A stretch of 64,000 nt of DNA from contig OY755241.1 of NCBI GenBank assembly GCA_963576725.1, positions 24,960,449-25,024,448 of the forward strand, read 5' to 3'. Made by a program: the position numbers and the translations under genes. The notes beneath the pieces were generated by a model. The model was not told the DNA's origin and made no database searches. It saw only the letters and a list, made by a program, of their open reading frames with translations. Origin of the DNA: Azorinus chamasolen. Its lineage: Eukaryota > Mollusca > Bivalvia > Cardiida > Solecurtidae. The stretch's first letter is position 1. Every line of letters begins with the position of its first letter. Shown one piece after another: positions 1 to 12,700 of the stretch.

Positions 1-600
1 ATTGGATCTAGAATGTTATTTCTGGTCTGGTAAACAGCTATCCTACCATGCAGTACGTTGTACTGGAGTCTATTGTTGTCCTGGATTTGACGGGGATGTG
101 TCTTGTTATTACTGACAGAGTGGCCATGCCACTTTGACACTGAGTCTGGTCTGTAGCCCTTGCTTTGTTTTCTCCTTCATGCATAGTAAAAAGAAGTAGT
201 TCCATAGTGTATCGGCTACTGGTTACCGACTTCATGTAAATAATGGAGCAACGGCAAAGAACCAGCTCTTTACATTCTTTGAGAAATGAATGTCAAATTT
301 CAACCAATCAGATTCAGCGATTTTGTGTTAACGTCGCTGGATTGGAATTATTAGGTATTGATATTTGGAATAAACACAGAACAGGGAAAGGGTTAAAAGA
401 AATTAAAAACAGCTCCAAATAGAAGACGAAATTTATTTGTCATAGAAAGGGCTAGATTTACTTTTACTATAGATTAATGGCTCCTGCAGGAGCTTTCTGT
501 ATCACTTTGCTCCTCCATTAAGCTACTTGCTGCATTTATTATTAAGAATTATGCCTGTTTTTATAGCTTTTTATATATGTTTGAATGTTGTTTGTTGTAG
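1..600 (+). other. UBR4 intron, left edge
   Basis: No exon recognised. A B-family end fragment (GGAATAAACACAGAACAGGG then AAAGGGTTAA) lies at about 350-396. The rest is unassigned. Confidence 0.5.
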
Positions 601-710
601 AATAACGAGAATGGCAGTCGTTTGAAGGATATGATAGTGGAGCAGGGTGTTCGAGAGATGGCACTGAACTACATATTTACCCACGCCCCAGAAGTCAAGA
701 CACTCTTGGC
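601..710 (+). CDS. UBR4: UBR4 exon ([11 protein letters not shown] segment)
   Basis: Acceptor TTTGTTGTAG ends at 600 and donor GTAAGT starts at 711. It encodes 36 residues plus two bases, ending [10 protein letters not shown]. This is part of the helical region before the catalytic module. Confidence 0.93.
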
Positions 711-3700
711 GTAAGTCCCAAAAACCCTTTGCACAGATCAAACTGTGTAGATAATTCTTAATATGAGAATTAACAATTTTAAACAAAGACTCAAGGGAAA
801 TAAGTTTAACATGGTTGTCTTTTAATTAGGACATATTATGCTGGAACATCTGCAGTTGGCCATTGGCACCAGCCAGAGTGTACAAATGTTGTTTGCTGTT
901 TAACTTTAATAACCCTTTACTTGAAAGAGATGCCTTTCCAAGCCTATGCAAACAGACTAGACCCTGATAAGATTGGCTCATGTAGGAGTCATCTGATCAG
1001 TGTCTGCTCTGTTAACTTAAAGAATTATATAGATCAGATGAATTTCAGTGTTTATATGTAATTATGGACATTCAGCTTATTAATATTAATGATGTAATTA
1101 GTTCTTACAGTAATATTCATGAGGTAAAGTGGGCCTAGTGTCTTGGCCAAATTATGTATCAACCCAGACATTCAAGTTAACCCATTCCCTCATAGGCTAT
1201 TTTTAGATCCTACCACTTTGAATAAATCTACCAAAAAGGAACATTAACTAGAGAAAATTGACATTTTAGAATTTTGTAGTTTGAAACCATTGTGATAAAT
1301 AGAGCATTTACTCCTATAGTAGCAAATGCTCTATTTAGCACAAAGGTTTAAACAGTTGATTTTTACATAGGCGTAGAAAGGCGTATTTATGGAGGAAAGG
1401 GTTAAACTTAATGGATTGTTGCAAATTCACTTTATTATGTCTTTCTTGATAAGTTTGTATCCAATCCTCAGGAAAGTTTTATCATTATATTTATGGGCAT
1501 AATAGATCATTTAAGATTATTTCAGTGTTGTAATGCATTCAAGTTATATTCAAAATAATAGAGACACTTTGGTTATTTCAGGACTGATTCAGAGGTGTGG
1601 AAAGACTTTCTGTCTAAGCCATCTCTCAACTACATTCTACGACTGTTAGCAGGAATTTCTGATGGACATGAATCTACTCAGGTATTGGTATTTCCTGCTT
1701 CAAAATCTGAAATCATATGTTTATACCCCTAGAAAGAGGTTTTATAAGCTCACCAGAGCACAAAGTGCTCAGGGTGAACTTTTGTGATCACCTGATGTCT
1801 GTCGTCCGTCTTCAGTCGTCGACAATTTGAACCTTTAAAAATCTTCTCCTCTGAATCCAGAGGGTTTCATCTTTGGCATATAGCATCATCTATAGGTCCT
1901 CTACAAAAGTTATATAAATTATGTCCCTGGGGTCAAAATTGGCCCACGTCCCAGGGGTGGCCAGTTTTCTATAGAAACATATAGTGAAACTTTTTAAAAT
2001 CTTCTACTCTGAAACTGGAAGGTTCTCAGCTTTCATATTTGGTACATAGCATAAATTTCCAGTCTTCTACAAAAGTTGTACAAATTATGTCCCTGGGGTC
2101 AAAATTGACCATGCCCCAGGGTTGCCTTGTTTTATATAGAAACAAATACATGTAGTGAAAACTTTGAAAATCTTCTCCTCTGAAACTGGAAGGTTCTCAG
2201 CTTTCATATTTGGCACAGAAGTCCTCTACAAAAGTTATATGAATTTTGCCCCAGGTGTTCAAATGAGGCCCCGCTTTAGGGGGTCCAGTTTTCTATAGAA
2301 ACATATAGTGAAAACTTTGAAAATCTTCTTCTCTGAATGTCTGGTGAGTGATATCAGAGCCATTCTGGCTTTTTGTTTCTATTTCTCTGCAAAGAAGTTT
2401 AACCCTTTACTGCATAAAATCGCCTTTCTATGACTTTGCAAACAGAGTAGAACCAGATCAGACGGCTCCTGTAGAAGCCGCCTGATCAGAGTCTGCTCTG
2501 TTTGCTTATAAAATAATATAGATATGATTCCACAATTTATGCCAAGGCCAAAACTTCCTGTGTCCATGTGCTATTATAAAATTTGATCTAATTAATATCC
2601 ATGATGTCAAGATTTCTTTTATACATATTCAGTAAATGTCTTGCATCCTAGGAACTTAATCCATTCCCTCATATTGACGACTCAGTAAAAGTCACTTTGT
2701 GAAACCATTGTGATAAATAGAGCATTTGCTCCTATAGGAGCAAATGCTCTATTTATCACAATGGTTTCAAACTACAAAATTCTAAAAAAAATCCTTTTCT
2801 CTAGTTAATGCTCCTTTTCGGTAGATTTATTCAAAGAGGTTGTATCTAAGAATAGCCTATGAGGTAATGGATTAACGAGCAAAATACCGCTACAGGATTT
2901 GTTACATTTTCATGAAACAGCACAGAAATGATCAGCAAGTTAATCATTTACTCCATGAATATTCATGCAAGAACTAAAAATCATGAATATTTATTTGGTG
3001 ATTATTATGTCTCCCCCCATATTTATATGGGGGAGACATATTGTTTTCGTGAGAGTTGTCTGTCTGTCCGTCTGTCCGTCACACTTTTTGTCCGGACGAT
3101 AACTTCAATATGCCTGATGCCAGTTGATTGAAACTTCATATATGGAAAGAGCATAATGAGAGGAAGTGTCATGCACAAGGTCCATAACTCTGGCTTCACT
3201 AATATAGGAGTTATTGCCCCTTGTAAAAAAAAATATACTTTTTTGTCCGGACGATAACTCCTATATGGCTCATGCCATTGGATTGAAACTTCATATATGG
3301 AAAGATCATGACAAGAGGAAGTGTCATGCACAAGGTCCATAACTCTGGCTTCACTAATATTGGAGTTATTGCCCTTTGTAAAAAATAACACAAATTTTTG
3401 TCCGGACAATAACTTCAATATGCCTGATGCCATTTGATTGAAACTTCATATATGGAAAGAGCATAATGAGAGGAAGTGTCATGCACAAGGTACATAACTC
3501 TGGCTTCACTAATATAGGAGTTATTGCCCCTTGTAAAAAAAATCATACTTTTTTGTCCGGACGATAACTCCTATATGGCTCATGCCATTGGATTGAAACT
3601 TCATATATGGAAAGATCATAACGAGAGGAAGTGTCATGCACAAAGTCCATAACTCTGGCTTCACTAATATTGGAGTTATTGCCCTTTGTAAAAAAATCAC

Positions 3701-6700
3701 AATTTTTTGTCCGGATGATAACTCCTATGTGACACATGCCATTGGAGTGAAACTTCATACATGGAAAGATCATGATAAGAGAAAGTGTCATGCATAAGAT
3801 CCTTAACTCGAGCTTCAATAAATTTAGAGTTATTGCCCCTTGTACATTTGTTTAATGCTTTCTTGTACGGACGATAACTCCTACATGGCTCTTGCCATCG
3901 TATTGAAACTTCATACATGGAAAGAGCATGATGAGAGAAAGTGTCATGAACAAGGGCCATAACTCTGGCTTCAATACTTTTGGAGTTATTGCCCTTTGTT
4001 ACATTTTTTGGCCGATCAATAACTCCTGTTCGACTAATGCTATTGGAATGACATTTTATTTTTGGAAAGAGCATGATGAAAGTAAGTGTCATGCACAAGG
4101 GCCATAAATCTGGTATCAGTATTTTTGGAGTTATTAGCTGTTATCATTTTCATCTTGAAAAATGTGGTGTGGAAATCGCATAATGAGGGGAAGTATCATT
4201 CATCAAGACCATAACATTTCTAGTGATTTCCCTTTACATATTGTTTTTATTAGAGGGGAGACATCTGTTTTTGTGACAAAAACCTCTAGTTATGGAATGT
4301 GAACAAAAGAAATTTTGTGGCTATGACAAAAACTGTAGAATCAAGCCTGTATTATTCCATATTCAAATGGACAAAAACCCTGATTAGACAGCTCCTGCAT
4401 GGAGCCATCTCATTTGGATCTATTCTGTTTGCAAAGGCGATAAAAAGCGTATCTGTGGAGTCAAGCAACACATTGGGGTGGATTTCTTCTAGAGGTGTAA
4501 CAATAGGTCGAACTATCGATATATCGCAATAGTTGAACTTCCAATAGTAATAGTTAGATAGTAATTCTGACTATCGAGAACTATCGCCAATAGTTAATTC
4601 AACAATCGATAGTTCTGATAGTTTTCTTAATTACAGTGGGAACATTTCAAATGTTATCGATCATATGAAAAGAAAACATCCATTGCTAATTAGAGTCTAC
4701 CTTGTTTGCAAATATATGAAAACATGTTTGTTTATATCATTTAACCCTTTCCCTCATGTAAACGTGTTTTCACACATTTGCAAACAGAGTAGACCCAGAT
4801 CAGGCGACTCCTAGAGGAACTGTCTGATCAGGGTCTGCTCTGTTTGCTAGTGGAATTTGAAAGATCTGTTTCTTTACTTTCTAAAATGGCTACAATGTAC
4901 AATGTACCACCTTGCATATTTCATTATAACTACATGTATTTTCTCCATGAATATTCAGTAGGTATTGAAATTTGAAATAAATGTAGAACAGGGAAAGGGT
5001 TAAAATGACATGCATATGTATTCATGTTGCTTTGTATGTTGTCTTTATAATTATAGAGACAAGAAGGCTGATCTTAAGTGTTGATCTAGTCATTTTGTGT
5101 CATTCACTGCCCTTCTCTTAAAAGTTTGAGAAGAAAACTATCATGATAGTTGTCACAATTTTCTCAGCCTAGGAAACTAAGAAAATGGTGATTCCGAATT
5201 CGTTTAAGCAGTAATTAACTAAATAGTGAGACTGGTTATACTACAATACAATTTTATTAAAATATGACTACACAATGTTCTATAAGCACCACAAATGTAT
5301 ATCACGCACTATCTGTATTGCTAAACTAAACTGTTATTGTCACCTACAGCTACATAACACACACTATTTAGCAATATATGCAGCTAATGTCTACAGCGGC
5401 CAGTTCTATATCTGCACAGTCACTTCACCTCTCACTGAAAGTCTGTAATGTCCAAACTCTTATACCCCACACAGGGAAAACTAAACGTCACACAGACGAT
5501 AAATTATAATAGCCACACAGACTATAAATGTATAATATAGGTCACACAGACACAATAAATGTCACTTAGTCATTCGTATATATATATATATATATTGGCC
5601 ACACAGACACAATAATTGTCACACAGACATATATATACTATTTGTCATACAGACACTTAACCAGACTTCATTTGCAAACACTCGGTATAATGAAGACCAC
5701 AGTGTTGATAGACTGCAACCACTACTCCACCCTATCCATTGCCATGCACAAGACTTCAAGGCCTGGGAGCCGTATTAACGTGAACTCTCACAGACAACAT
5801 ACTGGCCAGCCACTCGGTCCAAATAACAGCATTAATCGGGTCTTTACAGAGCCATAATTGGGAGCCACAATTGCCGTAGTGTGAAACGCCCTTCTATAAT
5901 AGCATGCTTCCAATGTCTAAGCATTTCTACATGTTCACCATGTGAAGGTTAGCTTCGTAATGACAACCCTACACAGAGCAGAGAACACACAACTAGCCAC
6001 TGGTCAAGCTTGACAGATAAACACAATAGCCTCAGTACACTTTAAAATGCACAGGCACTTGATTCCCTACTGCATTATATACCTACACACTACTTGGCGA
6101 GCAATTCTACATGTATAAAACTTAGTCAAACCTGATATACATCCAATATAGAACACTATCTACACTTACAGATTCTAGGTTACTATACAAAACATGTTAA
6201 CTACTCACTGGGTAACCAAACAGATACGAAAACTCTATAAATATACTGCTTGACCACACTAACCTCACAGGTAGTTGGTTCACTAATAACAAATACCTGT
6301 CATATCCCCCTACTCAAAATGAAAATTCCAAAATTTTCACTTGAATATTAATAAACACTGATAAAAGACAATAAAACTCTGCACGTCTTGTATAACTACA
6401 TATCCTCCTACTCTAGACGGCTCAAGAAGTCAGCACCTACATTTTCTGACCCTTTGATTACCTGTACTCTGAACCTATAGGGCTGTAGAGACAAAGCCCA
6501 TCTCATCACACGAGGATTTGTCAACTTGGTCTTGTTCATGTAAACAAGAGGAGCATGGTCTGTTTCTAGCAAGAAATCAGTACCATAAATGTATTGTTGG
6601 AACTTTTGTACTCCCCAAATAATTGCGAGACCTTCCTTCTCTATCACTGAATACCTTGCCTCTCTAGGCAACAACTTACGGCTTGCGTATGCAATGGGGA

Positions 6701-9700
6701 ATTTCATACCAGATGTCTCTTGCATTAGAACAGCCTCAATTCCAGTATCTGAAGCATCAGTTCTCAATATGAACTGTTTGTCTACATCTGGTAGGCAAAG
6801 GATTGGAGCCTTTGTAACATGCCTAATGAGTGATCGGAAACCGTTCTCTGCTTCCTCTGACCAGACCACAGCATTCGGAGAACCTTTCTTCACCATATCT
6901 CTTAATACTGAAGCAATTGTACTGAAATGAGGGATGAACTTCCTATAATACCCCACCAGACCTAAGAAGGATCTTACCTGCTTCTTGGTGTTTGGTCTTT
7001 GACAATCTTTAATGTCGTTTATTTTCTGGGGGTTTGGTTTGATCTGACCATTACCTACAACATGGCCCATGAAACAAACACTCTGAAAGCCAAGCATACA
7101 TTTGGACGGTCGTGCAGTCAAGCTAGCTGCCCTCAATCTTTCGAACAATTCTCGCAAACTGGAAAAATGTATGTCCCAACTGTTTGAATGATCCAAAATA
7201 TCATCTACAAAGTTTTCAACGTCTACTAACCCTTTCAAGAGCTTTCGCATCATTTTACAAAATGTAGCTCCAGAATTCACGAGGCCAAATGGCATACGTT
7301 TGAAAGCAAACAGGCCTTCGGAACATATGAAAGCTGTATAAGGTATACACTCCTTCTTTACTTTTATCTGCCAATAACCTTTCGAGAGATCGATCTTTGA
7401 TAGAAATTTCGCTTCTGACAGTCGAACAAAAATTTGATCTGCATTTCCGATAGGCTCCGAGTCGAACACCGTCAAAGCATTAAGCTGTAAAGACCCGATT
7501 AATGCTGTTATTTGGACCGAGTGGCTGGCCAGTATGTTGTCTGTGAGAGTTCACGTTAATACGGCTCCCAGGCCTTGAAGTCTTGTGCATGGCAATGGAT
7601 AGGGTGGAGTAGTGGTTGCAGTCTATCAACACTGTGGTCTTCATTATACCGAGTGTTTGCAAATGAAGTCTGGTTAAGTGTCTGTATGACAAATAGTATA
7701 TATACGTCTGTGTGACAATTATTGTGTCTGTGTGGCCAATATATATATATATATATACGAATGACTAAGTGACATTTATTGTGTCTGTGTGACCTATATT
7801 ATACATTTATAGTCTGTGTGGCTATTATAATTTATCGTCTGTGTGACGTTTAGTTTTCCCTGTGTGGGGTATAAGAGTTTGGACATTACAGACTTTCAGT
7901 GAGAGGTGAAGTGACTGTGCAGATATAGAACTGGCCGCTGTAGACATTAGCTGCATATATTGCTAAATAGTGTGTGTTATGTAGCTGTAGGTGACAATAA
8001 CAGTTTAGTTTAGCAATACAGATAGTGCGTGATATACATTTGTGGTGCTTATAGAACATTGTGTAGTCATATTTTAATAAAATTGTATTGTAGTATAACC
8101 AGTCTCACTATTTAGTTAATTACTGCTTAAACGAATTCGGAATCACCATTTTCTTAGTTTCCTAGGCTGAGAAAATTGTGACAATAGTATTGCAATAGTT
8201 TCTGAACTATTCCAATAGTATTGTGATAGTATTTTTACTGTCACAATACTATCATTTTGGCCTCAATAGTCACCCCTAATTTCTTCACAAACTTTTCTAA
8301 CATGTGTTATGTAATTGATACAGCTGGAGCTAGGCAAAAATCTTATTCCCATCCTGCACAAGCTGGAGCAAGTGTCCTCTGACAAACATATCGGCACCAT
8401 GGCGGAAAATCTCATGGAAACGCTGAAGAAAAATCCCACCGTTGCTGCAAAGGTAGGGCATTAACATTCCTGCTTAACCCATTCCCTCATATTGACGACT
8501 CTGTAAAAGTCACTTTGTGAAACCATTGTGATAAATAGAGCATTTGCTCCTATAGGAGCAAATGCTCTATTTATCACAATGGTTTCAAGCTACAAAATTC
8601 TAAAAAGAAATCCTTTTCTCTAGTTAATGCTCCTTTTCGGTAGATTTATTCAAAGTGGTGGATCTAAAAATAGCCTATGAGGTAATGGGTTAAATATAGT
8701 AAACTTGTCTACAGTGGCTACTAAAAAGAGTTTAGTTCTGGATATTTAACATTTTACCTGATAAATATTCATGTCTGAAATTATGACATTATTAATATTT
8801 ATTAGTTGGATTTTTAAATTGATATATGAACTCAGGATATTTTTACTACATGTATAACAGAAACTGTATAATCAGATCTCAGTAGTTCCATAAGAGCAGA
8901 CCTTAATGAGATGTCATTAATAAATTCAGGTTAATAGTTATAATAGCACATAGACAAAGAAATCTTTAATAGCCATGGCAAAAACCTGTAGATTCATAAT
9001 CTATATCATATTATAAGCAACCAGAGCAAACCCTTATCAGACAGCTCCTTTAAGAGCCCTCTAATCAGGGTCTACTCTGTTTGCAAAGGCATTGAAAGAC
9101 GTATCTATGGAGTAAAGGGTTAAGACAGAATTTTTTTGAGTGTTTTTTTTTAACCCTTTCCCTCATACAAATGCATTTTCACGCATTTGCAAACTGAGTA
9201 GTCCCAGATCAGATGGCTCCTAGAGGAGCCGTCTGATCAGGGTCTGTTTTGTTTGCCAATGGAATTTGATATAGATCTGGTTCTATACTTTCTAAAATGG
9301 CTACAGTCTTCCACCTTCCATATTTCATTATAACGGTTTTGTCCATGAATAATCAGTAGGTAATGAAATTTATAATAAGCATAGAACAGGGAAAGGGTTA
9401 AGAGCACTATGGTCAGGGTCTACTCTGTTTGCAAAGGCATAGAAAGACATATCTATGGAGGAAAGGGTTAAGACCTACAGTTAGAATTTTTTTGAGTGTT
9501 TTTCTTTAAGAATGGTTTTATGGTGTGTTCATTTCCATTACAGATAGAGGAGGTGCGACAACAGACAAAGACAGAGAAAAAGAGACTGGCAATGGCTGTG
9601 AGAAAGAAACATCTGGGTGCTCTTGGCATGACGGTAAGCTCACTGCAGTAATTTATGTTTCTTGAAGGTACTTAGGAGTCACATTGTTTGTGCACATGTT

Positions 9701-12700
9701 GTCTGACTGTCATTTGATCTGTCAATCAAAAATGGTGACTGCTCCTTATCTCCCAAACTGCTTCGTCTAACTTAAATAATTAAATAATAATCCTCCTCAG
9801 GTAATATGCAGAACTAATTTCCAATATCAAAGGTTAAGGTCACAATTAAAGGTCATATTTGAATCCCAAAATTTCATGTCCACTGTGTCTCCTGTTAACC
9901 CATTCCCTCATCAATCTCTTTGAATAAATCTACCAAAAAGGAGCATTAACTAGAGAAAAGGAAATTTTTAAAAAAGTTTAGTTTGAAACAATTGTGATAA
10001 ATAGAGCATTTGCTCCTATAGGAGCAAATGCTCTATTTATCACAATGGTTTCAAAGAGTGACTTTAACAGAGGTGTAGAAAGGCGTATTTATGAAGGAAA
10101 GGGTTAAAATGGTTTTAAGGAATTTGTTAAAACTAAGGTTAGATGTGCATCTTTTCAATGCATTACACCTTTTCACACATCTGCTAACAGGATAAACCCG
10201 TAACAGATTACTCCTGTAGGAACAATCTGATCAGGGTCTGCTTTGTTTGCTTATAAAATAATACAGATCTGATTCTAGAGTTTCTCCTATGGAGAACAAT
10301 TCTTTGTATTTGGTTGATGCCATTATAAAGACTCAGCTAATTAATATTCATGCATTTGTCATTTACTGGTATTAACCCATTACCTCATAGGCTATTTCTA
10401 GATCCAACCATGTTGAATAAAACTACCGAAAAGGAGCATTAACTAGAGAAAGGGATTTTTTTTAGAATTTTGTAGTTTGAAACCATTGTGATAAATAGAG
10501 CATTTGCTCCTACAGGAGCAAATGCTCTATTTATCACAATGGTTTTAACAAGTGACTTTTGCAGAGGCGTCAATATGAGGAAATGGGTTTATGAATATTT
10601 ATTAGGTAAATGGATAAAATTGTGATCAGAGCTGATAGTAAACTGACGTCTTGAATTCTGACTGTATATTTTTGTTATTGTCTTACAGACTAACGCAAAG
10701 GGTCAGGTGACTGTGAAGTCCGCTGTACTAAAACAGATGGAGGATATAAAAGAAGAGACAGGCCTGACATGCTGCATATGTAGAGAGGGCTACCGCTACC
10801 AGCCACAGAAGGTAAACAGTCACTTTGAATACTTAATTCATTCCCTGTTCTATATTTATTACAAGTTTCAATACCTACTGAATATTCTTCATCACAAATA
10901 AGTTTTAATGAAATATGGAAGGTGGAACGTTGTAGTCATTTTAGAAAGTAAAGAAACAGAACTATCAAATTCCATTAGCAAACAGAGCAGACCCTGATCA
11001 GACGGCTCCTATAGGAATGAAGAATGACCATGGTTACAAACATTGTATACCCAAATCTGAGGACTTCTGGAGGATATGATGTGTTTTAGATGAATCTTAA
11101 AGCATAAAATCTTTATTGATTTCATGGAATAATTGTTAAATGGCAAAGAATACAAATTCAAAGAAATGAAAATTATGAATCTTAATTATAGCACCGTAGT
11201 TATGGTATCAGCTGAGTTTATTTGAAATTGTAAAATACTTTTAACCCTTTACTCCATGAATATTCATGTTAGAAATGGTGACGTCACGAATATTAATTAC
11301 TGTAGGTTATTTTTTAAAATGGCATATTAACCCTTTCCCTCATATATAATAAATGTGTTTTCATGCAATAGCAAACAGAGTAGACTCAGATCAGACGGCT
11401 CCTATAGATCCTATAGGAGCCGTCTGATCAGAGTCTGCTCTGTTTGCTATTAAATAGAATTTGAAAGATCTGTTTCTATACTTTCTAGAATGGCTAAAAT
11501 GTTCTACCTTCTATATTTCTTTTTAACTATTTTGCCCATAAATATTCAGTAGGTATTGAGGTTTGAAATAAACATAGAACAGTGAAAGGGTTAATACATG
11601 AATTTTTCAATGAAGCAGAAACTGTAGAATCCAATCTATATTATTTCATGAGTAAACAAAGCAGACTCTGATCAGACAGCTCCTACAGAAGTCATCTGAT
11701 CTAGGTGTACTCTGTTTGCAAAGAGGCATGATGTCAAAATAACTGAATAAATTAAAAATGCTTGGTTTATGTTATACATGTCAGGTCCTAGCCATTTACA
11801 CCTTCACCAAGAGATGTAACCTGGATGATTATGAGAACAAGCAGAGGAAGTCGACTGGTTACTGTACTGTCTCCCATTTCAACGTGATCCATGTGGACTG
11901 CCACACTGCTGCAGTCAGGTAGGTACATAGCCAGGCTGGGCTGCACTATTCTTGTTTATTCACTCCTTTAACCCATTACCGCATAGGCCATTTTTAGACC
12001 CATTCCCTTATAGACTGTTTTTAGACCCATTACATCATAGGCTATTTTTGGATCCAACGTCTTTGAAAATGAACATTTAATAGAAAATTTAGAAGTGTGT
12101 AGCAAAATGGAGAAAATGCTCTATTTATCACAATGGTTTCAAAAAATGACTTTTACAGAGGGGTCAAGAGGCATCAATATGAGGAAATGGGTTAACTGAT
12201 AGAGAAACCTTTTGATGTCTTTGCAAACAGAGTAGATCCAGATCAGATGGCTCATGTAGGAACTGTCTGATCAGGGTCTGCTCTATTTGCCTGTGGAATT
12301 ATCTACATCTTATTCTTCAGTTTCTGCCATGACCAAAACATGTGTTCATACAGTATATTGGCGATATTTCGAGCACCATCGGGAATCAGCAAAAACCTCG
12401 GATTATCGCGATGCTCGAAAGAACCAAGAGAATTTTATGTCATTTCCAAGAGCATTGTTTGACGACGAGAGGAAGCGTATTTCTTCACAGTAAACTGTTT
12501 TAACATTATCATAAACTTCAATGCATATACTTTTTATAATTCATCGATTCTTTCCTTATATAAGTGATAACAGAAACACCATTCACATCGGCGACCGAAG
12601 TTTCAGTATAATTTGTATGGGTCCGTTCAACGGACCCTTCACAATAAACTCAAAACTTGTTTCAAACCATTTAGACATATCCCTAGAACAGTCCTAGCGT

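Larger units (their letters stand above)
5151..8183 (-). mobile_element. Ty3/gypsy element with both outer ends derived from the same LTR end
   Basis: The element is bounded by ATAGT at 5146-5150 and 8184-8188 (probable 5-bp duplication) and by TGTCACA / TGTGACA. On the - strand it has RT-RNase H (7483-6408), a purine tract next to 6303, and one full LTR (6302-5151). Where a 5' LTR should be, 7485-8183 is instead an inverted 699-bp copy of the outer LTR part (5151-5849). I saw one mismatch between the arms. Gag, protease, the RT N-terminus and integrase are absent. The caution is that the surrounding hAT DNA is rich in ATAGT. Confidence 0.85.
4490..8278. mobile_element. hAT-type non-autonomous element, host of nested insertions
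   Basis: Ends TAGAGGTGTAACAATAG (4490) and CAATAGTCACCCCTA (to 8278) are imperfect inverted repeats of the hAT type. They are flanked by a perfect 8-bp duplication ATTTCTTC at 4482-4489 and 8279-8286, the hAT hallmark. The interior is rich in CTATCG/CAATAGT. Removing the B MITE (4741-5003) and the LTR element (5151-8183) leaves a core of about half a kilobase. Confidence 0.85.

Noticed and set aside
1..600. Further UBR4 exon at the left edge
   Set aside because: The 38-235 frame is on the wrong strand and no acceptor-donor pair with UBR4-like codons was found.
3023..4098. Overlapping frames of 60-136 codons on the - strand with repeated peptides
   Set aside because: They follow the 155-bp tandem units, whose period is not a multiple of three, so the frames shift from unit to unit.
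6589..7187. Frames on + strand opposite RT-RNase H
   Set aside because: Antisense shadows of the pol frame.
5642..7692. Identical 70-codon frames on opposite strands (5642-5857 and 7480-7692)
   Set aside because: They are the same LTR sequence in inverted orientation, not a gene pair.
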